A stretch of DNA of 64,000 nt from Diphasiastrum complanatum. Its lineage: Eukaryota > Streptophyta > Lycopodiopsida > Lycopodiales > Lycopodiaceae. The stretch is from NCBI GenBank assembly GCA_029204225.1, contig CM055094.1:16273595-16337594 (forward strand), given 5' to 3'. The notes below the pieces were generated by a model that was given only the letters and a program-made list of their open reading frames with translations, made no database searches and was not told the DNA's origin. A program made the position numbers and the translations under genes. This document shows positions 23,313 through 34,422 of the stretch, one piece after another. Positions within the stretch are counted from its first letter, which is position 1. Each line of letters starts with the position of its first letter.

Positions 23313-25031
23313 AGATGGCAATTAGCTTCAGTAGTTGGTTTACTCTTGTGGAAGTTAGTTAGAGTCACCTAACTTGGCAATGACTACCTGTTGCGACATG
23401 GAGAGGATTCCTCTTGAATATCCTCTCCACTTGGCTAGATTTGTCTAGTAACATTTCGCCATCAATTCTAGTTTGTCAATGTGTCAAATTTACACATGAC
23501 ATTACTATCCTACACTGGTATGCACTTTATCTTTTATTGTCTTGTCCCTTACTACATGAGGCATTATAACCAATATTGGACAGATTAAGCTCATTGACAA
23601 GTTTCAATTACTTGGTTTTATAACCATACGGCTTGCTTACATAATGATTATAAGACTTTTCCTTCTCATGCAGTATAGGGAGACTTATATTTGAAACTCG
23701 TTGATGCTTAACTTTCATTAACGAGGTCTCCTTTGAAGTGTATTGTTTTTTGTTTAAACTTTGGTTACACTTTGACTATTTCTGTTATAAATGGTATGAT
23801 GGGTTTAGTTATATGACTTGGATTAGACCTGTCTGTTAAAGTCTATATATACTTATTTGTGGATGGTAATGCTCTCACAATTCAAAATTCACAGTGCAAT
23901 AAACATTTTTCTAGTAGAAAAAAGGGATGGTGTTCCGATAAGCATTTTGAAAAGGGTAATAGCAAATAGTTTTGAACTCTACTATAAAACTAGTCTGGAT
24001 GTAATTGTCTACTTTAGTCGTGCTTTTGTAATAGTTAACTTTCAAGCACTGATTATACATTGTTAACCTTATAATTTTGTAACTTTGAATAAAGTTGAAA
24101 CAATGTCCAACTTTTTACTCATGATATGGACAAAATTAGAGTCACCTAAGCAATGACTACTTGTTGTGACATGGATAACAACTGAGAGTATGTGTAGACA
24201 CCTGTAGTTCCCACAATAATGTCCCTGTTATAACACGGTTGTCGTTGTGGATGGATGCAGGTGAGCATATTCTCCTCAACTCGGAGCTTTTGCGGGTTGT
24301 TAGGTTTGGTCAATATGATATGTTTGACCGTGATGACTCTATACGAATTTGATTTACGTTAATATTCGTATGTTTGGTATTGTGGTGATAATGTGCAGTT
24401 TTGCTTAGATTTGTTGGGTTCAAAAACACACACGCATTTAATTAAGAAATGCTCTCATGATTTACTTACTTGTTTCGGTCACTATGATCACAATGAACGA
24501 ACTGTCTTGAGTTCTTTTGATCAGACTTCGTACAACACTCTTAATATTAACAATGAAAAAATTTGTATGAACAGTCTTCTAATCCCCTCAATATGGTTGT
24601 CATTACTAATGGGTATGAAGAATTGAAGTGTCATTGAATGATCGTGAATTTACTACTTGTTGATGCTTAACTTTCATTAACGAGGTTTCCTTTGAAGTGT
24701 ACTGCTTTTTGTTTAAAACCTTTGGTTACACTTCGACTATTGCTAATATAAATGGTATGATGGATCTAGTTATATGTAAATATTTCTCTAAGTTGTTACT
24801 CATATTTTTGCTATTTTCGGTTTCGTGAAATACAATAGGGTACTGTAATTGTACGGACAACAACTATATTTTATGTTTTGGTTCATTTTTTATCAGTATC
24901 TCTTAGAGTTTGCATCTCATTTTGTATATAGATGTTGATTTTTCTACATTGGTAGGATTGTTGGTTTGCTCCTTTTGTAACCAAAGATCAGGGACATGGA
25001 TTGGATCTTGAATGAACTGAAATCCTTCACA
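23313..25031. other. non-coding stretch with a diverged direct repeat; may include an LTR
   Basis: Two blocks recur in the same order: gagtcacctaa...caatgactac near 23356 and 24140, and gttgatgcttaactttcatt plus about 100 bp of following sequence near 23700-23820 and 24660-24775. The LTR that should precede the primer site at 25032 probably ends at ...CTTCACA (25031). Its start is uncertain; TGTTGATGCTTAAC at about 24659 is one candidate. Confidence 0.5.
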
Positions 25032-25044
25032 TGGTATCAGAGCT
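25032..25044 (+). other. Met-tRNA primer-binding site of element C
   Basis: TGGTATCAGAGCT follows ...TTCACA directly and lies about 600 bp upstream of a plus-strand gag. It marks the 5' LTR boundary of this element. Confidence 0.85.
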
Positions 25045-25634
25045 CTTGTGTTTCAGGTTATGAAAGGATCAACCACATTTATCAAGGATTTGGAAGAGTT
25101 ACCAATGTTAGAACATGCTAGATTGATTTCTACTCAAGAATCAACATTTTTGCATATGTAGAATTGATCTTTTGTAGGTCAAGACTCAATATTGGGTTAT
25201 ATACTTGATCAATACCGATTTCACACTTGGTTTACTTGAATTAGATGACTTTTGGTGCATTATGAAGGTCTCATTGGAGACTACAAGATGATATACCAAG
25301 TTTTTAAAAATTGCATGTAGAATTTGACATATTCAATTTTTTGTGATTTTGTCAAAACTCTAATTTTGATTGGATCTCTAGTTTTTGAGGTTACTAAACT
25401 TCATTTGAGTGTGTTTCAATCTTAGGAAGTGGCAAGAATTATTAGATTGAGGATAGATCATAGGTTGATCAAGATTTCACTATTCTATGTGTTGATTTTC
25501 TAGTTAGAAGTGCTAGAAGAGATTTGAGAGGTTCCATATCTTTGTGATTTCTTCTTGAGTTCATTTGTTAACATTCAAGAGAGTGCTTTGTACATTTGGA
25601 ACAGGTTTAAAGAAGAATATCAGGTCATTGCAAC

Positions 25635-26345
25635 ATGGCTACAAGTGGAGGCTTTATGTTGGAGAGCAATGATAGGCTTACCTCAATCAACTATTCTACT
25701 TGGAAGGTGAGGATGGAGTCCTTATTGGAGATGAATGAGTTAATGGAGATTGTTGCAGGTGTGGAGGAGAGACCTCAAGCACCTCAAGATCAAGTGAGGT
25801 ATGACAAGAGAGCAAAGAAAGCTCTACACAGGATTAAGATGAATGTTACCAATGAACTTCTCAAGGAAATTGGTAAGTGCACATCATCTTTGGAGGCTTG
25901 GGAAGCTTTGAAGAAGCTTTATGAATTCAAGTCTACATCAAGAGTGCTTACTCTTAGGAGGCAAATCTTTCAAAGTTTGCAAAAGAAGGAAGAGAGTACT
26001 CATGCTTTTGTTTTGAGGGTTAAAGCATTCAATGATGAGTTAGCATGTATCGATGAGAGCATTAAGGAGGTAGAACTTGTTCAAATTATACTTAATGGCT
26101 TGTCAGATGATCATGCTAATCTTGTTTAAATTTTTTCTATTAAAAAGACTTTGCCAAGCATTGTGGATTTGCAAGAGATTTTGGTGAATGAAGAGTATAG
26201 GCTTCAATCAAGAGGAGGTGGATCTACATCAACATCTCGTTATGAAGAGGAGGCTATGTTCATCAAAGGCAAGTTCAACGGCAAAAGCAAAAGGACAAGA
26301 TCAAGGTGAGACTTCCTCTTTTGGCAAAAAGAAAGATAAGTCTAA
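25635..26345 (+). pseudogene. element C copia-type gag with premature stop
   Basis: The ATG at 25635 opens a 164-codon gag N-terminal domain: STWKVRMESLLEMNELME, KKALHRIKMNVTNELL, SLEAWEALKKLYEFKSTSRV and VELVQIILNGLSDDHANLV. The next codon, normally Gln, is a stop. Reading on in frame gives FSIKKTLPSIVDLQEILVNEEYRLQSR and a Ser/Lys-rich tail. After a frame change, LKCFYCGIKLG begins a CCHC knuckle that stops before its His. It is a close relative of the gag at 46464-48218. Protease and later pol genes do not follow. Confidence 0.88.
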
Positions 26346-26362
26346 GTTGAAATGCTTTTATT

Positions 26363-26875
26363 GTGGAATCAAACTTGGCTAGTCTTGAGGATAATGATGG
26401 TATTTCAATGGTTCTTCATGACAAGTGCAAGCATGCAAAAGGTAAGGAAAGAGCTAACTTCATCAATGGAGGTGGTGAAGGTTTTTCCTTGGAAAAGGTT
26501 GTTGCTAATGATTTCTTTGATCATATGGAAAAGGATGTTGCTAGGTGCATTCATAAAGGAGGTGGTTCTTCTACATTCTTTTGTCATGAGTCCAAGAAAG
26601 TCATTTTTGCAGCAAGTGGAGTCACGTGTCTTCATAAAGAGAGTACATCAAATGGTTCTATCAAGAGACTTGGTGAGGGAGATAGTCACAAGTCAAGAAG
26701 AAGAAAAGTATGTGAAGAGTTCAAAGTAGAATGTATTCTGAATGATGTCATTATAAATGATAGTGAGGAAGAATCATTATCATATGAGTCATTACCTAAA
26801 ACATTGAATAGAAGTTCTTGTTTGAAAAATCATCCTTATGTTGATGGTACTAATCATTTTTCTCATAGCTTCTAA
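26363..26875 (+). CDS. unrecognised 170-codon ORF downstream of gag C
   Basis: The frame (MESNLASLEDNDGIS...) is open for 170 codons. It contains a Cys/His-sprinkled stretch (CKHAKGKERANF, CIHKGGGSSTFFCHESKK) and an acidic C-terminal part (NDSEEESLSYESLP). It overlaps the end of the gag knuckle in another frame and lies where protease and integrase would be expected, but has no DSGA or DDE motif. It may be captured or element-specific sequence, or decayed pol. I do not recognise it. Confidence 0.35.
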   Translation: MESNLASLEDNDGISMVLHDKCKHAKGKERANFINGGGEGFSLEKVVANDFFDHMEKDVARCIHKGGGSSTFFCHESKKVIFAASGVTCLHKESTSNGSIKRLGEGDSHKSRRRKVCEEFKVECILNDVIINDSEEESLSYESLPKTLNRSSCLKNHPYVDGTNHFSHSF

Positions 26876-27055
26876 TGTTTTTGAGTTTCTACTTCTTATG
26901 ATGCAATCATTAAGAGGGAGTCTTATGAAGGAAAGAGCAATGGAATATTGGTTCTTGGGAGGATCCAAGGCATGGATCTCATCAACTCAAAGGATTCTAT
27001 GATTGTGAATTGATCACTCATGATCGAGATGGCAAAAGGTTGGTGAGAAGACTAC

Positions 27056-27442
27056 ATGGAGCATATCGAGAGGCAATTTCTTCAAGGCAAGGGAGATCTC
27101 ATTGGTGAGCTTATTGAGGTTTGTTATGGACTCAAGAGGGTTGGATTTATTAGGTTTGATACTCATCTTCACCTACTCTACTTCATGTTGGATGGAAAGT
27201 TTGGAATCTATCTTTCGATTTATGATGGTGACATTGGTGACATTGTTTTCACTAACCTTTGTGGAAATTCGAGATTAAGCATTGATGAGATCTTGTTGGA
27301 TCTAGATCATATGTTTGAGAGGGCGTATTTTCAGAGGTTCAGGTCTGAAGATATTCATATCTTTGATGATCAAAAGAAAGGTAAGCAAGTGAAAGCGATC
27401 ACTTTGCTTTACTCACATGTTTTGGAGAAGCTTCTTGTGTAG
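27056..27442 (+). CDS. unrecognised 128-codon ORF
   Basis: The frame MEHIERQFLQGKGDLIGELIEVCYGL... has an ordinary globular composition: hydrophobic strands (RFDTHLHLLYFMLDGKFGIYLSIYDGDIGDIVF) and a helical C-terminus ending HVLEKLLV. It follows about 180 bp after the previous ORF with no known pol motif. It is probably part of the same element interior; function unknown. Confidence 0.35.
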   Translation: MEHIERQFLQGKGDLIGELIEVCYGLKRVGFIRFDTHLHLLYFMLDGKFGIYLSIYDGDIGDIVFTNLCGNSRLSIDEILLDLDHMFERAYFQRFRSEDIHIFDDQKKGKQVKAITLLYSHVLEKLLV

Positions 27443-27869
27443 ATGATGCTATGCAAGTAGATGGATGTCTTCATGATTTTATAGCAAGTAATGGGTGAGT
27501 GATATAATGAACTTCCAATAGCTTCATTTCCATCAGCAAAACCAGCCAAGAATGCTAGTACAACTCCAACAATAAGTTATTGCAAGACAATGTAGCTAGT
27601 TTGTCCATATCTTGACAATTTGCACACATCCACATGAAATAGCTCAAACATGAGATAGAACAAGTAAAGTAAACTTAAACAACACTTCCTTGCTGCTCCT
27701 TTGACCTTACTTGAGTATAAAGACTCCTACAAAAATAGATCCAAAACATCTTTGCTAAATAACCTTCCTTTGATGCTCTTGACTAGCTCCAACCTGCCAC
27801 CTTTCCTTTTGTGTTGTTGAAGCCCTTTGAGACCAACCTCTTGATCTTCCTCTTGATCATCAAAGTCAT
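27443..27869. other. spacer before the unclassified DNA transposon
   Basis: No coding signal, LTR end or terminal inverted repeat was found. The left boundary of the next element should lie here or near 27870. Confidence 0.4.
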
Positions 27870-28705
27870 TGCAAACCTGCTTTTGAAAGTACTTGCTCTA
27901 ATCTCTCAATTCCAATTTTAGAGGCCGATTCAGGTTTGGTATTCCAGACATACAAAATATGATTGTAAATCAATTTCTCAATAATTCGTACCTCAGCATG
28001 CAATGTGTATATGTGAACATTGATCAATGGAATTTCCAACACGGGTCTAAAGTTTGGATCCTATCGATCTCTTGTTGGACCAACTCTTGATCTTGTCAAA
28101 TTCAAGTCTTTACAATTCTTCATACAATACAAACAAGGATGTTTAGTATTTGCCCCATGCGAAACATTATACATACATTTCAATGTCTTTAAATCACCTA
28201 CAAGATGCCATAAAATTTGAAACGTGCCATAGTTTGGCACACATATTTTGTTTCCACCCATGTGCTCCTCAATAATCTTCACATAATATGATGTCGAAAA
28301 AATCCACAACAAGATAGCATGGTCTTCTTTTAAAACCTGAAAAGTAACAAACACATACAAAGTCACGAATATTGACATTAGCAAACTTAGGTGATAAAAT
28401 ACAATAATAAGTAAAATTGAAATAGACCTGAAATGCTGCTAACCACCATATTTCATTCTCTGATTGAACACTAAATAATGAATCATCTATAACATTTTCA
28501 GTATTGTTCAATGTTCTATTCATAAAGGTGATACTTACCCATTCCAATTTTTGTCTCTTAACAATTTCAGACTCATCAAGTTTAATAACCAATATCAATT
28601 TTCCATGAACTTCTCTTTCAAATATTTTGTAATATTTGATCATGTATGCCACTACTTTGTTAATATTGGCACCAAGTAGCTCAACACTTGAGAACTTAAA
28701 AATAG
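27870..28705 (-). pseudogene. unclassified transposase, 5' (catalytic) half, inverted
   Basis: Reading from 28705 on the minus strand: SSVELLGANINKVVAYMIKYY, KLILVIKLDESEIVKRQKLEWVSITFMNRTL, then SVQSENEIWWLAAFQ. A 91-bp intron follows (28427-28337, donor CAG/GTCTAT, acceptor TTTTCAG/G). The next exon reads VLKEDHAILLWIF, HLVGDLKTLKCM, SHGANTKHPCLYCMKNC with a CxxCxxxC zinc-like cluster, then IQTLDPCWKFPLINVHIYTLHAEVRIIEKLIYNH. The coding match ends near 27870 after a helical LEQVLSKAG. The natural continuation is the plus-strand segment starting at 28706, so this half is inverted relative to the rest. It looks like a DNA-transposon transposase. The family is not one I can name with confidence. 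Confidence 0.65.
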
Positions 28706-29400
28706 AAAAAAGTGAAAAACTATCAGGTAAATCAGGGAACATTCCAAAGAAGCCATCTATTGGAGGTGCAAAAGCTAGAAGGTTTTTGTCCAATCACACT
28801 GGAAAGTCTTCTACCGTGACATACAATGTTTGGAAAGACATTGTTGCAGCATCAAACGACTTTGAAGATAGGGGCAACACAAGATTAAAAAAAGCTGCAG
28901 TATGGCAAAATCTCGACAATTTGATTGGCATGTTGCAAAAAGAAAAGTTATCTGAAAACGACATTGCAAATTTACAAAAATATTATGAGATATTTGTCAA
29001 ATCGGTAGCAGAATCTTGGGGAAAGGATCATGTCACCCACTATATGGTAATTCAGTATTTGTTTTTGTGAAAAAATCATTCAACGTCATATATTTGATTA
29101 CTGATATATGTATTTTACTGGTTGCAGCATATTCTATTACATCACACCACATTTTTTGCAAAAGAATATGGAAGTATGAGCATATGGTCTTCTCAAAGTA
29201 TGGAGAAATCGCATTGGCAAGCAAGAGGAGCTTTTCATCAAGCAACCAACCATGGAGGATATAATTCAAAGAGATGCTATTTATATCAATTATTTCAATG
29301 GTTCTACAGAAGAGCACAGTTTAGATATCAAACCAAATATTCAACAAATCTCATTTCATTCAAAAAGGCATTTCAACATCTGTCAACTTCATCATTGTAA
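28706..29400 (+). pseudogene. unclassified transposase, 3' half, with intact intron
   Basis: The coding match starts abruptly at LSGKSGNIPKKPSIGGAK (about 28717) and runs through ARRFLSNHTGKSSTVTYNVWKDIV, NTRLKKAAVWQNLDNLIGML and ESWGKDHVTHYM to 29046. A phase-0 intron of 81 bp follows (29047-29127, GTAATT...TTGCAG). The last exon has HTTFFAKEYGSMSIWSSQSMEKSHWQAR, then ATNHGGYNSKR and LFQWFYRR, and ends at a stop at 29400. The WSSQ-x-MEKSH block is a likely active-site or core signature. The splice signals are canonical, so the loss of function comes from the inversion, not from decay of this half. Confidence 0.65.
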
Positions 29401-29430
29401 TAGAAAAACAAATCTTGTACAATTAAAACA

Positions 29431-30419
29431 TTACGTCTTATCATCGGTATCAAAGGTCAGTTGAGTTGTATGGTCATGAAGAAATTGTGTCCTCTCATAT
29501 GGATCCAGATGCTCAATCGATCTTCTTTTGCTCCATTCTATGTAATTTGCGTACACTGCTAAAGTAGATGATCTTTTGGGTACATTTTTAGAAACATAAC
29601 CCAATATTTTTATAGCTATATCCCACTTGACAAAAATGATTTTGTATGTACTGTTGGGATATCTATGTCCATCACAAAAATAAGGCAATGCCTTTATTGC
29701 CATTACTATAGTTCCAGCTTGTGAATAAAAGTTATCATGTTGAATACAAATTTCATTATGTACAAAGTATTTAAGGTAATGGCACAATGTTGAATCCTTT
29801 TGCCCAACCACATTTCGGGCACCTCCTCTTCTCGTAGCAAAATCATCAACTTCAATTGTATCCTACAACATAAATACGAAAATTTGTAATCAATTTAATT
29901 TTCAGATGGATTTTGGTTCAATACAATGCTAAATATGATTATGATGGAATAAGAAAATGTAAATTACCATGTCATGCTTGTCATACTCCAACAATCCTGT
30001 TGCACGCAAATCATGCCCAGCAGGAATACTTGTCACTACCTCAGAAAAAAACGTATTGCTTTGGAGGAGAATATTTTTTTTTGAAACTCAATGAACTCCT
30101 CCTCACTAGGAGCATTTGCTCCATAGGCTACACATTGTTGCCTTGTAATTTGTAAGGCCTGCTCTGCAAACTTCCAACCAACTTCATCTTCATAGTCCAT
30201 CCCTTCAATTAAATCATCATCATTGAAGTTTATTATATCTGAAAATTCTGACAATGCATTGGCTAGCACAAATAGGATCTCGTCTTCTCTCATGTCTAAC
30301 ACATCCCCAATATCATTCAATGAAAAATATGGCTGGCTATTCATATGGTATACATGAATGTCAAGCAATGTCTTTCTTTTATCGTGTTCTTCTACACCTG
30401 ATGTAGAAGATATTACCAT
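29431..30419 (-). pseudogene. companion gene of the unclassified transposon, two exons, convergent with the transposase
   Basis: Start chosen at the ATG 30419 (MVISSTSGVEEHDKRKTLL), because sequence beyond about 30437 belongs to the next element. Exon 1 carries SQPYFSLNDIGDVLDMREDEILFVLANAL and an acidic NFNDDDLIEGMDYEDEVGW. After a run of nine A (frameshift) it resumes as VVTSIPAGHDLRATGLLEYDKHDM and ends at 29968. The 105-bp intron (29967-29863) has GT and AG ends in phase 0. Exon 2 reads DTIEVDDFATRRGGARN, KDSTLCHYLKYFVHNEICIQ, YPNSTYKIIFVKWDIAIKILGYVSKN and ends at 29431. About 330 residues in all. It stops 30 bp from the transposase stop, tail to tail. No known domain was recognised. Confidence 0.55.
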
Positions 30420-30436
30420 TGAAGTAGTTTGATGCC

Positions 30437-32169
30437 GATGTCTGACAGATACGAAGAAGAAGACCTCTTTGAGGAAGAAGAACCGGCACGACCTCAATGC
30501 CAAACAAGCACTACACTTGCAGTTCTTGTTCATATTGTGGCTACAACCACAACAACCATGGATTCTAGTGATGAACTAGGCTTAGTCAATAACCTTGGAT
30601 GAGAAGAAGGACATGGACAAAAGAATCTCCGAGTAGGTATCCGAGGACACTTTGATCAGCCAGAAGGTGATTCAGTTGAATCAGGAGTTAAAGATCGCCA
30701 AACAACATGAAGCAAAGTCCGAAGTTGAGATGAAGAAAGCCCAACAATCAGCCGAAGCATTGGAAGGCTATGTGGCAACTCTTCAAAATACGCTCAACCG
30801 CACAAGCTCAAGTGGACAAGGCTGTCCAAGATGCCAAACAACAGGTGTTGCTACTATAGGGGCAATTGGATATGGTGGCGCTTGATCGAAAGCATCTTCA
30901 AGGTGAAATGGATGCAACCACCCTTGAAAGAGGCCCGCACCCACAAACACAAGTGCTTGATCATCCTGTCTCAACAGCGGAGATCAGTTATTTGTTTATA
31001 AAGGTTGAAACCTACCGAACTTCATTGGCATAGTTTCAAGTCCAATTCGATAAGTTCAAATGTATGACATCAACAGAGTTGGCCAAGGCAAAGTCAATTA
31101 TCAGAGACTATGAAAAGGCGGCCACTCAAGTTTTAGAGTCAAATCCCCATATTTAAGTTTCACTTATGTCGCAATTCTCACCAACGCTGCAAGATTAGGG
31201 AGGATTTGATACATGCATGGATATGGAAGGGACGTATGTCGATATGGAAGGGACGTAGTACCAGATGCAAATGCCACAGAAGAAGGTCCATCTACTTCTA
31301 GGACCAGGCCTTTATTTCAAAAGCCGATCACCATCGAGGACCAGATTTAAACTTTTCTACAGCAACATCCGCATGAGTCCTCGAGGGGTGGATGGGTAAT
31401 CAAGTTCAAGACCTCTGAGATCGAAGCCAGTAAAGAATTGGACAAACTACCAACATTGGGAGACCAGCTGGCTTGGCAAAAGACAGTTTTTGAGACAGCT
31501 CCAGATTCCATCGTGAGCTATGTCCCAAGCCCTCGCCAATTGCAGATAGATCCTTACTATGTGCCAATGTTGCGACGCAACAAATGGAAAGATTTGGGAG
31601 TTTCAGTGGGACAAATTAGAATCCCACTCCAAATTGGCCCATTATATACCAGAAGTACAATTGACAAATCTCAGTTGATTTCCACCATGCACTTCAATTT
31701 TATGCTACTGAGTATCGAAATTCGCCAGATCCAATTATTAGGCAATCTACGCTTTTTGCAAATGATTTGACAATGTTGGCGTCCATATCACCACGATGGG
31801 ATGATTGCCTTCCAGCATTGGCTTTTGATCAATGTTTCGATGGCATCCGACAAAGTACAAGATCAGCTGCCACTAGCCAGATTATACTATCGAGCTGCGA
31901 TGTTGGGAGGAGCTTGGGAGTCCAGATTTACGGCTTGGAAAACCTTGAACTCGATTGGGACGAATAAGTGCTTTTTATCGCACAAGAAAGATTTCAACAC
32001 GGAGTGCCTGGAATTCATGGAGAACGTGGAGTATTGTTCACGGTTTTTTTTTATCGTTCTTCGTTCGTTCTTTCTTCTTCTTGTTACTTCTCTAGGTTAC
32101 GGTTCTTTACAATTTGGTGTTCTTATTAGAACGGTTTCCAAGCAGAAGCGTTTTCTCAAATTACAATGA
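30437..32169 (+). pseudogene. coiled-coil element ORF family, copy 1
   Basis: From 30437 the plus strand matches the minus strand of copy 3 (42033-40702): an acidic Glu/Pro stretch, a Thr-rich TTTTTMDSSDELG, then the coiled coil VIQLNQELKIAKQHEAKSEVEMKKAQQSAEALEGYV at 30652-30800. After several breaks comes QIDPYYVPMLRRNKWKDLGVSVGQI (about 31540-31620), then RWDDCLPALAFD in another frame near 31795, and LARLYYRAAMLGGAW at about 31875. Many frameshifts make it non-functional. The role is unknown; a structural (gag-like) protein of a mobile element is a guess based on copy number and association with a protease. Confidence 0.6.
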
Positions 32170-33300
32170 GTATTCCCCAAACTGTCAGTGGGGAGAGACA
32201 GATTCGTTACTCAACTACATGCATAAACAAGCCATGCAACTAGTCCTAGCTCAGTATGGATCAACGTTTTGAAACATGGAGCAATTCTACAATCTATCTA
32301 CTAAGAACAAGGAACAAAACAATGACAAGATTAAACTACTGAGCAAGAAACAAGAAACAAGAAAACTAGATTCCTAACAGCACTCTAGCAGACCAAGAAT
32401 CAAGAAACACCCATTTCTTGATGCTTGAAATGCCCAAGAACAATCAAGAACTGGAATGTAGAGAATATGCAAGATCTACACCACAAATCCAGCCTATTTA
32501 GTTTACTTGAATGTTGATTCCTATATTAATCCACAGACAAGAAATGAAATCTAATCCACAACTAAGAAGCAAGAGAGTGAACAAGAAAACTAATTAATCC
32601 ACAAACACAAAAGGAAATCAAAACATGCTCATAGAAATTTCACTCATGAACATTGCCATGAACAAGGAGCTTTACAATCATCAAGAACTCGTGGAAGATC
32701 TTCTTTATTCACTCAAGAGAACTTGACAATACATTCAAAGCTCCCTCACAAGAGAGGGGGCCCTTAGATAAGCAAGAAGGCTGCCCAAGTGGCAATTTCA
32801 CCAAATTAGAAATTACATGTGGAAATTACCCTTCCACTAGAGGTCACCATCAAAAGGTGGCTCACTCTAAATTATTTAAGGGGGGTCTACATCTATTTAC
32901 AAAGCCTAGAAAATATTACTAGCTCCTAAATAGTCGTTCCTTCTCTAGGATACACCATGTAGGCTCACATAGATAATTCATTGTCATCCTATTTAGTAAT
33001 TTCTCGGCTCCCATGCACGGCTCTCAGCTTCTTCTACTCTCCTCCTTCTGAGACCTCCTCGGTCATGGGTGAGAGGTAATCTATGTCTTCAACTTGGCTC
33101 GGCATCTAGGGATTCTCTAGAATCCGCTAACATTATCCACCCCTAATCTGTTGCAGGACCCACTGCAACACAGGTGATGTCATTCCGCTCAACACTTGGA
33201 AAAGCGTGGATCTTCGTTCGCTTCCGTAAAACCAGGTGCCTATTATCCGCAAAATTGTTTCTCAAAAATGAAGGTCTCTCAATGGCCACTACATTCTAGC
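32170..33300. other. non-coding, probably element interior or LTR remnants
   Basis: No known coding motif. 32230-32760 is rich in caagaa-type A/G words. Near 33125-33300 the minus strand has open stretches that lead into copy 2 of the coiled-coil family. Confidence 0.4.
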
Positions 33301-34422
33301 CCTCTTGATAACCTCTTGTGAGTCCTGCTCGCCTCACCGTCTTGTCATTTGTTTTCGCTCGCTCATCTTTCATCACAGGGCTTCAAATACTTGGAAGCGG
33401 AGCTTACTTCCAAAATTTAGTGGCCCCAGGTACTCTCTTATCTTTTCGATAAATCTCATCTCCTGCCAGTCTTCCACCATGGTCACATATCATGACGACA
33501 TGAAGGCCGCTCTGTAGTATAGTCGGGCCATCATCTCATGGTCTTCTTCTGGCTAGAGGGCTATGTTCGGATTGATCTTGATCGGATCTAAACCACGATC
33601 CCAGAAACAATCTTGTTGCATCAGAAAGGCCATAGATCGATAGTATTTGGCACTTTCTTGCATGCATAGATCAGCACTTGTCTTGTATTTGTGCCCAAAA
33701 TCAAGTAACTGCAGCCTCAGATCATCCGGGGAGATTGTCTCTGAAATTTCTGGAATCACTGGCCAGTTCACCAACTCGACCCGTGGCTTTTCTGCCGGCC
33801 ATGGATTTCTGTGTTTGAGCAGCATGTAAAATGGATCCACTTGCTTCCATGTCGGTGCCTTCAGGTATTCTTGGAGCCGCCTGCTATCCTTTAGGACCTT
33901 GTTTCGCCACTCCGGTTGTGGTTGTAATGCCGCAATGATCTCGGCCCTGGTGGGATATTGGCTTTGATCTATCTCGTCTTTGCCTCCCCTCATGTTGGGA
34001 GGGTATTTCCTTTCAAACTTTTCTGATTCCTTTGTATCAGCCATCTTGCTCCTGGGCTTGGTAGGAGAAGCTGTCCTACACGGTTGTGGTGGCCTCGCCA
34101 GGTAATCATCCAGGGCCTTTGAGCCTGTATCTTTGTCCTTGGCCCGCTCGCTCGTTGATGGCTCAACTGCACCCATATCTTGTCTGGGCTAGAATCTTCT
34201 CGTTTATGGTGGGTCTGCCATGAAGTCATCATTAACCCCAATGTCAGGGTTAGTATCTGGAAGGTCAAGGATGGAGTGATCTGGAGAGAGAGGTGCAGGG
34301 ATGATAGGTTGGGGAGGTGGTGGGTTTAACAAATTGTACACCGCACCGGGGGAGTGGAGTTGTTGAAGGAACGCGTCCCGTCGGGCCTTGTACGTGTCAG
34401 TTGGACCTTTTGATGGGCCCAT
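33301..34422 (-). pseudogene. coiled-coil element ORF family, copy 2, C-terminal part
   Basis: The frame 34176-33553 contains YPTRAEIIAALQPQPEWRNK, LKAPTWKQVDPFYMLLKHRNPW, VELVNWPVIPEI, LLDFGHKYKTSADL and YYRSMAFLMQQD. The DPFYxxxxxRNxW and WPxI blocks align with DPYYVPMLRRNKW in copies 1 and 3. Just below 33553 another frame gives ARLYYRAAF, as in copy 1. The upstream frame 34422-34204 starts MGPSKGPTDTYKARRDAFLQQLHSP and is Pro-rich. The pieces are out of frame with one another. Confidence 0.6.

Noticed and set aside
28706-28793. N-terminal extension of the minus-strand ORF starting at 28793
   Set aside because: This part is antisense to the conserved plus-strand transposase block; the true minus-strand homology begins at about 28705.
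30420-30533. Upstream start (30533) of the companion gene
   Set aside because: Sequence above 30437 matches coiled-coil copy 3 in the opposite sense, so it belongs to the neighbouring element; the ATG at 30419 is preferred.
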